Position numbers and translations under genes: made by a program. Of a DNA stretch of 64,000 bases, positions 26,642 through 35,408 are shown one piece after another. Position 1 is the first letter of the stretch; the number at the start of each line of letters is the position of its first letter. A model generated the notes under the pieces. That model was not told the DNA's origin, searched no databases, and saw only the letters and a list, made by a program, of their open reading frames with translations. Source of the stretch: Candidatus Methanoperedentaceae archaeon (GTDB taxonomy: Archaea; Halobacteriota; Methanosarcinia; Methanosarcinales; Methanoperedenaceae); assembly GCA_003104905.1 (NCBI GenBank), contig PQAS01000042.1, forward strand, positions 62,001-126,000, written 5' to 3'.

Positions 26642-27549
26642 TGCGGCTGTTCTTTATGGATCTTTTCAATAAAACAATACTCAAATATTTCTTTTTCGGA
26701 TATGATCTTTGAGATATATTTTAACCTGTAAAGCACAGGTACAAAAGCCATTGTGGATGCAACAAACTCTTTTGACAGGGCGGCGCAATATTTAGGGGAA
26801 ATCCTGTAAGCATCAAGAACGAACTCTTGACCGACTATTCCTGTCAGTCTTGATACTAGCCCGGAGGCTTCTATCGGGTGAGCCCTGATGAAATTACTTG
26901 CTTTTTCATGCTGTTCAAGGAATTTCAGGATTACATCAGGATGATGCATCAGATCTTTGTGGATAACGATCCCATAGCTTGGATTATCCGGCCAGAGCAT
27001 GTGGGGGGGAATGATTATTTTTGCACCGCAGGCATTCGCTGCCGCCACTGCAAGAGATGGAGTTCCTACCGCAGCATCAATATCTCCATCTACCAGCGCT
27101 TCGAGAACAAAGTCAGTCCATGGATAGTTCTTTACTTTTATATCAAGGTCATTTTCATTTATGATATTATTGACAATGACATCATGGATGGAACCTTTTG
27201 GTGGGGAGCCTATGAATTTTCCCTCAAATTGCTTCATGGCAATGTTGATATCATTAAGTTCAGTTCTGTAATTTTTCCGGGCTATCAACACAGTTCCTTC
27301 AACATGCCCGCCGGCCACGCTTACAAGAGGAACTCCGCGATCCATACCGATAATTGCAGGAGGAAGACCAATGTAACCTATATCAATTTCTTTTTTTTCG
27401 AAAGCTTTTACAATATCAGGTCCTGAGGCAAAAAGTTTCCAGTTTGCCTGTATCCCGGACTTCTTCAACCAGTCCGTCCCCATTAGAATAAAAGATGTGT
27501 GATATAAAGTGGAAAGATGACCAATATTGATCTTTTTTGTTTCAAACAT
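26620..27549 (-). CDS. NitT/TauT-type substrate-binding-like protein without signal peptide
   Basis: A 309-residue type II periplasmic-binding-fold protein of the NMT1/SsuA-like group, recognisable from ASGPDIVKAFEKKEIDIGYI, the KFIGSPPKGSIHDVIV hinge and YRISPKYCAAL. It begins directly with the domain and has no signal peptide or lipobox, and no permease or ATPase genes are nearby. It may therefore be a cytoplasmic enzyme or ligand-sensing protein rather than a transporter subunit. Its end overlaps the end of moaA by 22 bases. The ligand is unknown; the position next to moaA hints at an oxyanion or cofactor but is weak evidence. Confidence 0.75.
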   Translation of the reverse strand: MFETKKINIGHLSTLYHTSFILMGTDWLKKSGIQANWKLFASGPDIVKAFEKKEIDIGYIGLPPAIIGMDRGVPLVSVAGGHVEGTVLIARKNYRTELNDINIAMKQFEGKFIGSPPKGSIHDVIVNNIINENDLDIKVKNYPWTDFVLEALVDGDIDAAVGTPSLAVAAANACGAKIIIPPHMLWPDNPSYGIVIHKDLMHHPDVILKFLEQHEKASNFIRAHPIEASGLVSRLTGIVGQEFVLDAYRISPKYCAALSKEFVASTMAFVPVLYRLKYISKIISEKEIFEYCFIEKIHKEQPHYNMASL

Positions 27550-27659
27550 GGTATTTTTAAGGAGAAGCTGTGATTAAAACCTTTCTATCCCAAGTTTATT
27601 CATAGAAAAGCAAACAATGATATGTATGGTATCATGGATATATACAAATTCTTAGGAAC

Positions 27660-28268
27660 GTGAATAAACTGAAACGAGACGATCTGATCCAGGAAATTAA
27701 AAGAAAGGCCATTCATCTTACTTCAATAATAATTGTCCTGACCTATTATTTGTTCGCAAAGGAAGCGGTACTTCTCCTGCTCACCGTTTATTTGATCGTG
27801 ATACTTGAGCTTGAGTATTTCAGGATAGAATGGGGGCAAAAAGTACCGATATTCCATAGCCTTTTCAGGGTAAAAGAAGCGGACAGGCTTGGAGGGCATG
27901 TATTTTTCACGATAGGAAGCATAATTGCAATTTCTGTTTTTTCAAAAGAAATCGCTTCGGCCGCTATCCTTATGACAACTTTCGGGGATGCATCAGCCGC
28001 AATTTTCGGGAAAGCCCTGGGACGGACATGGATCAAAAGACTGAAAAACAGGGCCTATGAGGGCTGCGCCGCAGAATTCATAGTTGATGTAATTATCGGA
28101 TGGATTTTCCTTCCGAACTGGATATTGGTTCTGGTGATGGCAGGAACGGCAACACTTGTTGAGACGATTACCAATAAGCTGGATGATAATCTCCTGATCC
28201 CGCTTTTTTCAGGTTTCAACGGACAGCTTGCACTTCTGATAATGACACACCTTAAATATCTTAATTAG
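27660..28268 (+). CDS. Polyprenol/dolichol kinase-like membrane protein (CTP:phosphatidate cytidylyltransferase superfamily)
   Basis: A 202-residue integral membrane protein with about six helices. The conserved features of the dolichol kinase/phytol kinase/DGK1 group are KRKAIHL near the N-terminus, HVFFTIGSII, and GDASAAIFGKALGR in the centre, ending with NKLDDNLLIPLFSG. These enzymes use CTP to phosphorylate a lipid alcohol, which in archaea may feed dolichol-linked glycan or isoprenoid salvage. It begins with GTG preceded by AGGAAC. It is divergent from the binding-protein gene. Confidence 0.82.
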   Translation: MNKLKRDDLIQEIKRKAIHLTSIIIVLTYYLFAKEAVLLLLTVYLIVILELEYFRIEWGQKVPIFHSLFRVKEADRLGGHVFFTIGSIIAISVFSKEIASAAILMTTFGDASAAIFGKALGRTWIKRLKNRAYEGCAAEFIVDVIIGWIFLPNWILVLVMAGTATLVETITNKLDDNLLIPLFSGFNGQLALLIMTHLKYLN

Positions 28269-28354
28269 ATTCATTTCCAACTCAAAATCATTATATTTCT
28301 GCAAAAGATATACATGCAAGTTAGTTGTATAGGAAAAAACCAGGAGAATATCTC

Positions 28355-29500
28355 ATGAATCTTGAAAATAATTTATTAATGATACCGGGCCCCGTGCCCG
28401 TTGCTCCAAGGATATTAAGAGCCATGTCCAAACCCATAATCGGGCATCGCGGTAAGGAATTCGGCGACATGTACAGCGAATGCAGAACAACACTCCAGGA
28501 GCTTTTCGGTACAAAAAATGATATGTTTATTATCAGCGGTTCGGGAAGCAGCGCCATGGAAGCTGCGGTCTGCAATGTCATAGGGGAAAAAGATACTCTT
28601 ATAACAGTAGAAAATGGGAAATTCGGGGAGCGTTTCAGGGAAATTGGAGAGCGCTATGGTAAAGTCAATGCGGTAAAATTTGACTGGACAAAAGGTGAAT
28701 CCATTGAACTTGAAAAGGTAGAAAGCGCATTGGCAGAAGGAGCAAAGGCAATAACCCTCGTTCATAATGATACATCTGTCGGGATCAGGAACCCTGCAAA
28801 AGAGATAGGGGACCTGGCGAAAAAATACGGTGCCCTGTTTATCATGGATGGTGTGACAACAATCGGAGGGGATGAAGTACAGGTTGATAAATGGGGTGTG
28901 GATATTGCTGTTGTGGGCTCCCAGAAGTGCATTGGCGCGCCTCCGGGATTATCCGCAATATCCGTCAGCAAGAAAGCATGGGATTCCATGATCGAAAAGC
29001 CCCCATATTATTTGGACCTTAAAGCTTACAGGAAATCGGCAAATAAAGAGACAGCTCAGACGCCCTATACTCCTGCTGTCTCGCTGTTTTTTGCATTGCA
29101 GGAAGCGCTTCGCATCGTAAAGGAAGAAGGGCTTGATGCCCGTATCAAGAGGCATGCGAAGTTTGCAGAGGCGCTCAGGGCGGCCGCAGGCGCAATGAAT
29201 ATCGAATTGTTCCCGCAGTTGAATAAATACAGCAGATACTCAAACACAGTAACAGCCATGAAGATCCCTACCGGCATCGATGATAAGAAGCTGCGTGGCG
29301 GAATAAAGGAAATAGGCATTCAGGTTTCAGGCGGGCAGGGCACTCTTGAGGGCAAGATTTTCAGGATAGGAAGTATGGGTAATATAAGCAAGCTGGATAT
29401 TTTAAGCACTATTCAGGCCGTCGAAATAGTCCTTCATAAGAATGATGTCGTTAAGAAAATAGGACCGGGCATAGAAGCGGCAAGTGATATTTTAAAATAA
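28355..29500 (+). CDS. Class V aminotransferase (alanine-glyoxylate/serine-pyruvate/aspartate type)
   Basis: A PLP enzyme of 381 residues from the ATG at 28355, which has an AGGAG site at correct spacing. Features are MIPGPVPVAPRILRAM at the N-terminus, HNDTSVGIRNP, and the PLP-lysine segment VVGSQKCIGAPPGLS near residue 190. The C-terminal half ends with QVSGGQGTLEGKIFRIGSMG, typical of the AGXT/serine-pyruvate aminotransferase group. A methanogen homologue (MJ0959) has been assigned aspartate aminotransferase activity, so the substrate is open. It is a single gene facing a small membrane gene. Confidence 0.92.
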   Translation: MNLENNLLMIPGPVPVAPRILRAMSKPIIGHRGKEFGDMYSECRTTLQELFGTKNDMFIISGSGSSAMEAAVCNVIGEKDTLITVENGKFGERFREIGERYGKVNAVKFDWTKGESIELEKVESALAEGAKAITLVHNDTSVGIRNPAKEIGDLAKKYGALFIMDGVTTIGGDEVQVDKWGVDIAVVGSQKCIGAPPGLSAISVSKKAWDSMIEKPPYYLDLKAYRKSANKETAQTPYTPAVSLFFALQEALRIVKEEGLDARIKRHAKFAEALRAAAGAMNIELFPQLNKYSRYSNTVTAMKIPTGIDDKKLRGGIKEIGIQVSGGQGTLEGKIFRIGSMGNISKLDILSTIQAVEIVLHKNDVVKKIGPGIEAASDILK

Positions 29501-29523
29501 AATTTTAGAAAATATAAAAAAAT

Positions 29524-29877
29524 CTACTGATGCGGTCTTAATTCAGTAGATTTTATATCCTGAAGCAGCTGGGATATCAGTTTTTTGGCACTTTGCAGAT
29601 GAGCTGTACCGCTCCCTGCAAGCTCAGTGAAGTTATCCTGAATGAAAACCTCGTTTTCCTGTATCATATAAATGTAATAAACAAGTATTCCCCAGTAAAT
29701 TACAGCTCCTAAGAACAATGCCGTTGAAATTCCAAGCAGCTGGTAATATACTATAGCCGTCGTCATTCCCAGTGGCCTCAGGATATTAATGGCAGCTATG
29801 AAGTTATAGAATATTATCAAACCAACAAATATCGGAATTATTCCTATTACTAACAAGTTATTTTTGCTCAGTCTCAT
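29524..29877 (-). CDS. Small hypothetical membrane protein (two helices)
   Basis: A 117-residue protein with two hydrophobic segments, about residues 8-27 and 44-71, and a soluble acidic C-terminal part ending in IKSTELRPHQ. No family recognised. It converges on the aminotransferase gene. Its promoter lies in the 301-base gap that it shares with the divergent peroxiredoxin gene. Confidence 0.6.
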   Translation of the reverse strand: MRLSKNNLLVIGIIPIFVGLIIFYNFIAAINILRPLGMTTAIVYYQLLGISTALFLGAVIYWGILVYYIYMIQENEVFIQDNFTELAGSGTAHLQSAKKLISQLLQDIKSTELRPHQ

Positions 29878-30092
29878 CTTTCCACCTGTATATTATGACC
29901 TGTATATAATATGCAAATTTTACTATTTAAATGTTTGGAAGAAAATTAATATTTTAGGCTAATACATCACTTGATTCTTGTTATCTTCGAAGGCTTATAT
30001 TTCGTCATCTTTGGGTAATGTTTGGGAAAAATGATATATATTATATATGAAAAAGACATTCCTTTAGAAAAATATGTTTACGCAAAAATTAT

Positions 30093-30119
30093 ATTATTTA
30101 AATCCGTCTCATTGAGACG
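30093..30119 (+). promoter_or_regulatory. TATA box and perfect operator-like palindrome before the peroxiredoxin gene
   Basis: TTATTTAAAT (about 30094-30103) is a clear TATA box. Immediately downstream, CGTCTC-ATT-GAGACG (30105-30119) is a perfect inverted repeat between the TATA box and the expected transcription start. This is the classic position for a repressor. The remaining 301-base gap (29878-30178) is AT-rich; a second TATA-like ATATATTATATATG lies near 30031-30048. The peroxiredoxin ATG at 30179 follows GGAGGTTAAGGA. Confidence 0.6.
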
Positions 30120-30178
30120 ATTTAATATATATTACTAATTGCAGGAGTGTTTTTTGTAGAAAACATGGAGGTTAAGGA

Positions 30179-30649
30179 ATGGTCAAAGTAAAAATTGGTG
30201 ATATGGCAAAAGATTTTATTCTTAGCGATCAGGATGGCAATAAATTTCAACTATCTTCCATGAAAGGAAGAACAGTATTGCTATCTTTCCATCCGCTTGC
30301 CTGGACAAAGCTGTGCGCAGAGCAGATGAAGTCGCTTGAAAAAAACCTGGATAGATTCAATAAATTAAATACGGTAGCAGTGGGTATGAGCGTGGATACA
30401 ATTCCGTCAAAAAAAGCATGGGCAAAAGAACTCGGAATAAAAAATACCAGACTTATTTCGGACTTCTGGCCTCATGGCAGAATTGCCGACCTGTATGGGA
30501 TATTCAGGGAAAAAGAGGGGACCTCCGAACGGGCGAATATTATTGTTGATGAAAAAGGAAGAGTGATATTTTTCAGGATTTATCCGATTTCACAGCTGCC
30601 AGATATTGAAGAGATCATAAAATTCCTGGAAGATTTGAAGCCAAAATAA
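30179..30649 (+). CDS. Peroxiredoxin (AhpC/TSA family)
   Basis: A thiol peroxidase of 156 residues that reduces hydrogen peroxide or organic peroxides. The active site PxxxTxxC is seen as HPLAWTKLCAEQM, with Pro39, Thr43 and the peroxidatic Cys46; an Arg lies in EGTSERANIIVDEKGRV. No second conserved resolving Cys is evident, so it is probably of the 1-Cys or AhpE-like type. The next gene is a thioredoxin, a natural reductant. Its operator-like palindrome suggests redox control. Confidence 0.93.
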   Translation: MVKVKIGDMAKDFILSDQDGNKFQLSSMKGRTVLLSFHPLAWTKLCAEQMKSLEKNLDRFNKLNTVAVGMSVDTIPSKKAWAKELGIKNTRLISDFWPHGRIADLYGIFREKEGTSERANIIVDEKGRVIFFRIYPISQLPDIEEIIKFLEDLKPK

Positions 30650-30728
30650 TGGTTGAATATGCCGGAATAATGGACAATAATTTTAAATCATAAGGGTAAT
30701 ATTAGGTATCGTAGCAGGAGGAAATCAA

Positions 30729-31001
30729 ATGAGTAAAGTCGTTCTAATGGATTTTTTTGCAGAATGGTGCGGTCCCTGCAAGATGCAGGACCCGATCATA
30801 GAAGAGTTAAAGAAAATATTCGGGGATAAAGTGGAATTTAAGAAAGTTGATGTTGATAACAATAATGAATTGGCCGCTAAATTCACGATACATGCAGTTC
30901 CAACACTGGTAATTGAAAAAGATGGAGCCGTTTTTAAGCGATACACCGGTGTAACCCGCACGAATGTACTTGAAGCCGATTTAAACGCAGCCCTGAAATA
31001 A
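30729..31001 (+). CDS. Thioredoxin
   Basis: A 90-residue thioredoxin with the active-site disulfide WCGPCK (Cys14, Cys17) and the cis-proline segment HAVPTLVIEKDGAVFKRYTG. It starts near the first strand, so it is a compact form like other archaeal thioredoxins. It follows the peroxiredoxin gene by 79 bases with its own AGGAGGAAATCAA ribosome site, and likely reduces it. Confidence 0.95.
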   Translation: MSKVVLMDFFAEWCGPCKMQDPIIEELKKIFGDKVEFKKVDVDNNNELAAKFTIHAVPTLVIEKDGAVFKRYTGVTRTNVLEADLNAALK

Positions 31002-31011
31002 AGTGGTTTGA

Positions 31012-31995
31012 TTGAAACCTTTATTTGACCTTGGTGTCCTGCCTATCAGACACAAGACCGCTAAAGGATTTAAACCTCATATTTCGCTTGTTTTTAATGC
31101 AGGCAAACGGTTGATTTTTTCCGTGGACACCACGAATTCCCGTTCTGCGCAGCCTGATGCATATCTCATAACCCATGCACATTCTGATCACCATGGAAGA
31201 TCGGCGATGCTCTCGAAAAATGCTATATGTTCGCAAGAGACCGCAAAAGCACTTGAGATCCTTTATGGAAAAAAATATGCCGGAAGGACCTTCAAGATCG
31301 GTGACAGTATCGATATTGCAGGTGTTAATGTAAAAACATATCCAACCCATCATACAATAGGCTCATGCGCTTTCTACTGGAAAAATGATGTGGGCACAAG
31401 GATCATGGTTACAGGTGATGTCAAAGATTCTAAAGACCTGCCGGACTGCGATTGCCTTGTCACGGAGGCAAATTATGGCGATCCTGATGACCCTAAATGC
31501 CATTTCGAAGATGATCTTGGCGCATTCAGGGAATCCCTGGAAGAAGCACCTGATGATATCGCCTTTGGCGCTTATTCTTTCGGGAAAGCCCAGCGCGCTG
31601 TGAAACTAATTCGTGAATCGGGTTATTCGGGACAGATAGGTATGGACGCAGTATCCCATGCGCTCACTGATGGATTAATGCATGATGCCGGGACGCTTGT
31701 TGATCTTGATAGCGATTGCGATATCAGGATTACCACACCGGGTGAAATAACGGATCTTTCGTCCTCACGGAAATTCATATTGACAGGACGAAAGGATATT
31801 AAATTTCCTACGATCAATATAAGTGACCATATGGATGTGAATGGCCTTATAGAAATGACAAAACAATGCGCTCCGTCAGCAGTCATAACATACCACCCGG
31901 GCGGCAACCGTCCGCTTAAGCTTGCCGCATATTTGAGGAAAAATGGTTTATACGCAAAAGCCCTTGAAGAAATAAACACTATTCTCGAAATTTGA
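31012..31995 (+). CDS. MBL-fold exonuclease-like protein
   Basis: A metallo-beta-lactamase-fold hydrolase of 327 residues with the metal motif HAHSDHHGR (His55, His57, Asp59, His60) and the later MVTGDVKD and SDHMDVNGL elements. It belongs to the group annotated as exonuclease-like proteins of the beta-lactamase fold (YSH1/Snm1-like), with a C-terminal HPGG region. It starts at a TTG (31012), ten bases after thioredoxin, because no ATG or GTG in frame lies close. RNA or DNA end processing is possible. Confidence 0.82.
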   Translation: MKPLFDLGVLPIRHKTAKGFKPHISLVFNAGKRLIFSVDTTNSRSAQPDAYLITHAHSDHHGRSAMLSKNAICSQETAKALEILYGKKYAGRTFKIGDSIDIAGVNVKTYPTHHTIGSCAFYWKNDVGTRIMVTGDVKDSKDLPDCDCLVTEANYGDPDDPKCHFEDDLGAFRESLEEAPDDIAFGAYSFGKAQRAVKLIRESGYSGQIGMDAVSHALTDGLMHDAGTLVDLDSDCDIRITTPGEITDLSSSRKFILTGRKDIKFPTINISDHMDVNGLIEMTKQCAPSAVITYHPGGNRPLKLAAYLRKNGLYAKALEEINTILEI

Positions 31996-32039
31996 CTTGT
32001 CAGATAACCTTAAGCCGGAAAAAATATTCATAATAATAA

Positions 32040-32687
32040 ATGGCAATAGAAATTGAACCTTTATTTACATTAATCGGCGAAGCTGTAGTATATTTTGCAG
32101 CTTTTCTATTAATAATAGCGATCATTGGCTCAATTCTTATAGGATATTCATTCAAGACCGAGAAATTCATTTTTCCGGGATTTATGCTTTTTTCGATCAC
32201 ACTTCTTGAAAACCTGGTAAAGGCATTATTCAGGCTTATCAAGATGGATGATTCCATTGTTGATAATGTGGGTATTACGCTAAAAAACAAGATATCTCTC
32301 AGGAAATTCAGGAATACACCTATAAATGAACGAATGATTTTTTTTCCTCAATGTTTAAGAGCCATCACCTGCCCATCCAAACTGAGCCCTGAAGGCATGC
32401 AGTGCATATACTGCGGCGCATGTGAGGTAGGAAGAGCCAAGAAAACTGCGGAAATGCTTGGTTATAAGGTCTTTATTGTACCGGGTTCAAGTTTTATCCG
32501 GCGCCTTGTGCGAAAACATAAGCCATCGGCTATATTGGGCGTGGGATGTATGACAGAAATAAAAGCAGGGCTTGAAATGTGCGAAAAAATCCAGGTTTTC
32601 AGTGTAGGTATGGTTCTTGATAAGGCAGGATGTGTTTCCACTGTACTGGACTGGGATAAGTTCTATGAATTTATTCAAAAGGATTGA
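32040..32687 (+). CDS. DUF116 family protein
   Basis: A 215-residue protein with two N-terminal membrane segments (about residues 10-37 and 42-64) and a conserved cysteine-rich cytoplasmic domain. Motifs are FFPQCLRAITCPSKL, CIYCGACEVGRAKK, FIVPGSSFIRRLV and ILGVGCMTEI. These match DUF116, whose cysteines (CxxCGxC) suggest an Fe-S cluster or zinc site. The function is unknown; in other genomes it often neighbours lipoate- or formyl-transfer genes. It stands alone here between an MBL gene and a PAS gene. Confidence 0.85.
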   Translation: MAIEIEPLFTLIGEAVVYFAAFLLIIAIIGSILIGYSFKTEKFIFPGFMLFSITLLENLVKALFRLIKMDDSIVDNVGITLKNKISLRKFRNTPINERMIFFPQCLRAITCPSKLSPEGMQCIYCGACEVGRAKKTAEMLGYKVFIVPGSSFIRRLVRKHKPSAILGVGCMTEIKAGLEMCEKIQVFSVGMVLDKAGCVSTVLDWDKFYEFIQKD

Positions 32688-32697
32688 TCCTGCCAGA

Positions 32698-33306
32698 TTA
32701 AATGCATTTATTTTTTAAATCGTCGATTTCTTTTTCAAGTTCAGAAATTTTCCTCTCTTTTTCAGCAATTGTTTTCTTAAGTTCCACCATCCTCAGTTCT
32801 CGTCCTACAAAGAGTTTGTTAAAGCGTTCAAGTTCTTCATTCTTTTTTATCAATTCAGCCGTGCGCTCTTTGACTATTTCTTCCAGATGTTCACGATATT
32901 TCTTTACTTCCTCTTCTGCCCGCTTGTGCTCAGTTATATCTGTTGCTATATGAATGACCTTCTCAAGATTACCGTTTTCATCAAATAGCGGTGTGCATGA
33001 TACGAGATATGTCCCATTTAAAGCTTCCACTACCATCTCAAATGTCTCCATACTATTGGATCGTAACATTTTTTCCAGGGGACAGGATTCGGGGGGCTGA
33101 GCAGTTCTGTGGAATATTTCATAGCATTTCTTACCCTTGAGTTCTTCTTCAGTCTTGTCCAACCCTGTTACTATGGCACGATTGGCTGCTAATATATTGT
33201 GCTGCGTATCCAGGAGCAATGTCATATTTCCGATAGCATTGAATATTTTCCTTTCATTTTGAGCCATTTTTTCATTTCTTTGTTGAGTTGTATCCTTTTT
33301 TTTCAA
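32698..33306 (-). CDS. PAS domain protein with coiled-coil ends
   Basis: A 202-residue cytoplasmic protein: a PAS domain (about residues 18-130, ending with the PAC motif HIATDITEHKRAEEEVKKY) followed by a long coiled coil (about 130-200). It lacks a histidine kinase or other output domain, so it may act through protein contact, e.g. with a separate kinase. Cysteines in KCYEIFH and PESCPLEKM resemble those of PAS domains that bind heme or Fe-S, but this is not certain. It converges on the DUF116 gene. Confidence 0.8.
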   Translation of the reverse strand: MKKKDTTQQRNEKMAQNERKIFNAIGNMTLLLDTQHNILAANRAIVTGLDKTEEELKGKKCYEIFHRTAQPPESCPLEKMLRSNSMETFEMVVEALNGTYLVSCTPLFDENGNLEKVIHIATDITEHKRAEEEVKKYREHLEEIVKERTAELIKKNEELERFNKLFVGRELRMVELKKTIAEKERKISELEKEIDDLKNKCI

Positions 33307-33379
33307 TATATTTCACCCTTTTTCCCTTTATACATTAGTTTTATGTGCGGGGATAGGTTAAATATTTTGTACTTTAAAA

Positions 33380-34213
33380 TCACCTGCAATCATTGAACAT
33401 GCTTTTGGATGTTCTCCCCATAACAACATCATGCATCCCGGTTCTGCTGATAACTGACCCGGCCATAGAATCGGCGCATTTGCACGATGTGTTCTCCGGG
33501 ACATGCGCTACAAGCCTTCTGGCTGCAAGCTTTGCTGTTGTCACAATATTTCTCATATCTTTCATACCCATGCTGCATGTATCATGATCCACAACACTTG
33601 CAAGCACCGTATAACATAGACTCGCTTCCCGCGCAAGTTTTGCTTCAGTGGCTGCTGTCATTCCTATAATATCCCCAAAATCTGAGTAGAAACGCGACTC
33701 TGCCCGGGTTGAGAAATGAGGACCCTGGACACATACATAAGTGCCTCCCGGATGCGTTTTGATGCCGGCATCTGTCAGTTCTCCGGATGCATAGGATGAA
33801 AGCGGAGGACAAAAAGGGTCAGCCATGGAAACATAAACTGAATTACCTTCTCCAAAAAAAGTATTTGACCTGCCATGCGTCAGGTCAATGAACTGGTCAG
33901 GTATAACGATATCACCGATTTCTAATTCTTTACCGAGCATTCCTGCCATGCAGAAAGCGAACACCTGTCTTACGCCCAGTTTCTTAAGAGCATAAATATT
34001 AGCCCGATAATTCACTTCGTGAGGCAGGAACCTGTGCCGCATACCATGTCTTGCCACAAAAATGATCCTCTTCCCTTCCACAATGCCGCTCGTCGCTGTG
34101 AATGCCCCAAAAGGCGTTTCCTCCTGGAGCTGCTCGTGTTCTTCCATTTCCATTGAATAATAGCCTGTACCCCCGATAATACCTATGGGGTTGGTTCGTA
34201 TTTTGTCGGGCAT
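33380..34213 (-). CDS. mtnP: S-methyl-5'-thioadenosine/thioinosine phosphorylase
   Basis: A purine nucleoside phosphorylase family enzyme of 277 residues that splits methylthio-nucleosides with phosphate, part of methionine salvage. Motifs are IGIIGGTGYYSMEMEE, FVARHGMRHRFLPHEVNYRAN, the family signature VCVQGPHFSTRAESRFY and GMTAATEAKLAREASLCY. In methanogens the homologue can prefer methylthioinosine, so the exact substrate is open. Its start lies inside the end of ccmE (31-base overlap), making it the last gene of the ccmC-ccmD-ccmE group, an odd pairing of metabolism with cytochrome maturation. Confidence 0.9.
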   Translation of the reverse strand: MPDKIRTNPIGIIGGTGYYSMEMEEHEQLQEETPFGAFTATSGIVEGKRIIFVARHGMRHRFLPHEVNYRANIYALKKLGVRQVFAFCMAGMLGKELEIGDIVIPDQFIDLTHGRSNTFFGEGNSVYVSMADPFCPPLSSYASGELTDAGIKTHPGGTYVCVQGPHFSTRAESRFYSDFGDIIGMTAATEAKLAREASLCYTVLASVVDHDTCSMGMKDMRNIVTTAKLAARRLVAHVPENTSCKCADSMAGSVISRTGMHDVVMGRTSKSMFNDCR

Positions 34214-34560
34214 TTGACCTCCATCTTTGCTGCTTGAAATGTTCCATTCACGATCGTCCCTATAACAACGACTCTGCCATTGTCTTTGAAAGTCCGGGGG
34301 AGCATACCCTTATAGATGACCGGGATAAAGGTGCCATTTAACTCCATATTGAATGAGTAACCATTTTCTGTATTTGTAAAGGTATTGTTGACAATATCCC
34401 CTATCATCCTGACCCTGTGCACAGAATAATATTCCATATTGCCTGCAACCACATCCACTCCCCTGTAATATATCACACTATCAAGAACTGCACTGGAGCC
34501 AAAAAACAGAGCTGCCAGGATAATTGCAGCTCCTATGATCGTTTTTGATTTCTTATTCAT
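34183..34560 (-). CDS. ccmE: Cytochrome c maturation protein CcmE (archaeal CxxxY type)
   Basis: Heme chaperone of cytochrome c maturation System I: it holds heme covalently and delivers it to CcmF. It has an N-terminal membrane anchor (about residues 8-28) and an OB-fold domain. The heme-attachment residue is Cys117 within CPTKY, where most bacteria have His in HxxxY. This CxxxY form is the known archaeal/Desulfovibrio variant, which goes with the absence of CcmH. It overlaps ccmD (ATGA) and the phosphorylase gene. Confidence 0.9.
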   Translation of the reverse strand: MNKKSKTIIGAAIILAALFFGSSAVLDSVIYYRGVDVVAGNMEYYSVHRVRMIGDIVNNTFTNTENGYSFNMELNGTFIPVIYKGMLPRTFKDNGRVVVIGTIVNGTFQAAKMEVKCPTKYEPTP

Positions 34561-34667
34561 CGCTCTTCCAGACGCTTTTCAAGTTCTCGTATCTTCCTGT
34601 CAAGATGCATAAGATAAAATATCAAAGCAGTCCAGAAAATCAGCAATACCATAAAGACAAGGATCAT
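34557..34667 (-). CDS. ccmD: CcmD-like small membrane protein (36 aa)
   Basis: A 36-residue protein between ccmC and ccmE: one membrane helix (LVFMVLLIFWTALIFYLMHL) followed by a charged helix (DRKIRELEKRLEER). The size, topology and gene order match CcmD, which helps release holo-CcmE from CcmC. Both ends are coupled to neighbours by ATGA overlaps (34664-34667 with ccmC, 34557-34560 with ccmE). Confidence 0.85.
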   Translation of the reverse strand: MILVFMVLLIFWTALIFYLMHLDRKIRELEKRLEER

Positions 34668-35287
34668 GACTCTACCCCCATCATCCCAAGCTTCATGTTA
34701 AACCATAGAAGATAGAAATAAAGCAAGAAAAATCCAATGGTCATAACAGCGGCGGTTGTCTTCATTACGGGCGTGAGACCGATTCCTTCCGGGTGAAGCG
34801 AATATACAAGGCGTGAAGATAAATAGGAAAGAGGTACGCTGACATATCCCACAATGCCATACACAGCACACAGTTTAGCCTTTCTGGATTCCTCATCAAT
34901 GCCACTGCGCAGCATCAGATAACCGCTGTACACGAACCACATCACCAGTGTCGCCACAACCTTCGGGTCCCAGCTCCATTTCGTACCCCATGCCAGGTAA
35001 CTGAACGCCCAGCCCGTGGCAAGCGCCAGCCCGCCAAAGATGAATCCGAGCCTGACAGCCCCGGCACTTATCATATCCCAGCGGATTTCATTCGTCCGGA
35101 GATACATTATGCCAGCCACGGCTGTCACGGTGAACGAAAAAAAAGCAAGAATAGCCGCAGGTAAATGGAAAAAGAAGATTCGGAAGCTTTCTCCCAATTC
35201 AGCATCCGGTGGCAAAGCAACAATCGCCATATACATTCCGGCGCAAATGAATGACCACATAATAAAAAAAAGCCATCTTTTTGACAT
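34664..35287 (-). CDS. ccmC: Heme transporter/lyase subunit CcmC
   Basis: Membrane protein of the heme-handling (HHP) superfamily that loads heme onto CcmE. It has six membrane helices and the tryptophan-rich WWD motif WGTKWSWDPKVV flanked by conserved His (FFFHLPAAI before, SLHPEGIG after). I start at the ATG at 35287, which begins with the first helix; an upstream TTG (35359) would add 24 residues without domain character. About 208 residues. It is the first gene of the ccmC-ccmD-ccmE group and is divergent from a response regulator gene. Confidence 0.93.
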   Translation of the reverse strand: MSKRWLFFIMWSFICAGMYMAIVALPPDAELGESFRIFFFHLPAAILAFFSFTVTAVAGIMYLRTNEIRWDMISAGAVRLGFIFGGLALATGWAFSYLAWGTKWSWDPKVVATLVMWFVYSGYLMLRSGIDEESRKAKLCAVYGIVGYVSVPLSYLSSRLVYSLHPEGIGLTPVMKTTAAVMTIGFFLLYFYLLWFNMKLGMMGVES

Positions 35288-35370
35288 ATTCGTGGTATCA
35301 TAATGATTAAGATAATAGTTAATTCTTTCGAAGAAATATCCGAATAACCAGAGTACCAATCTTTAAAAAG

Positions 35371-35387
35371 CATAAATATATATTAAA
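35371..35387. promoter_or_regulatory. Shared TATA-like element between ccmC and response regulator genes
   Basis: CATAAATATATATTAAA in the gap between the divergent genes reads as a TATA box on both strands. For the rightward gene it lies about 25-35 bases before the ATG at 35409, fitting a near-leaderless transcript. Confidence 0.5.
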
Positions 35388-35408
35388 TAATAAGAATAAA
35401 CAAAACAT

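Noticed and set aside
26620-27549. Nitrate/sulfonate ABC transporter operon
   Set aside because: Only a binding-protein-like gene is present, without signal peptide, permease or ATPase nearby.
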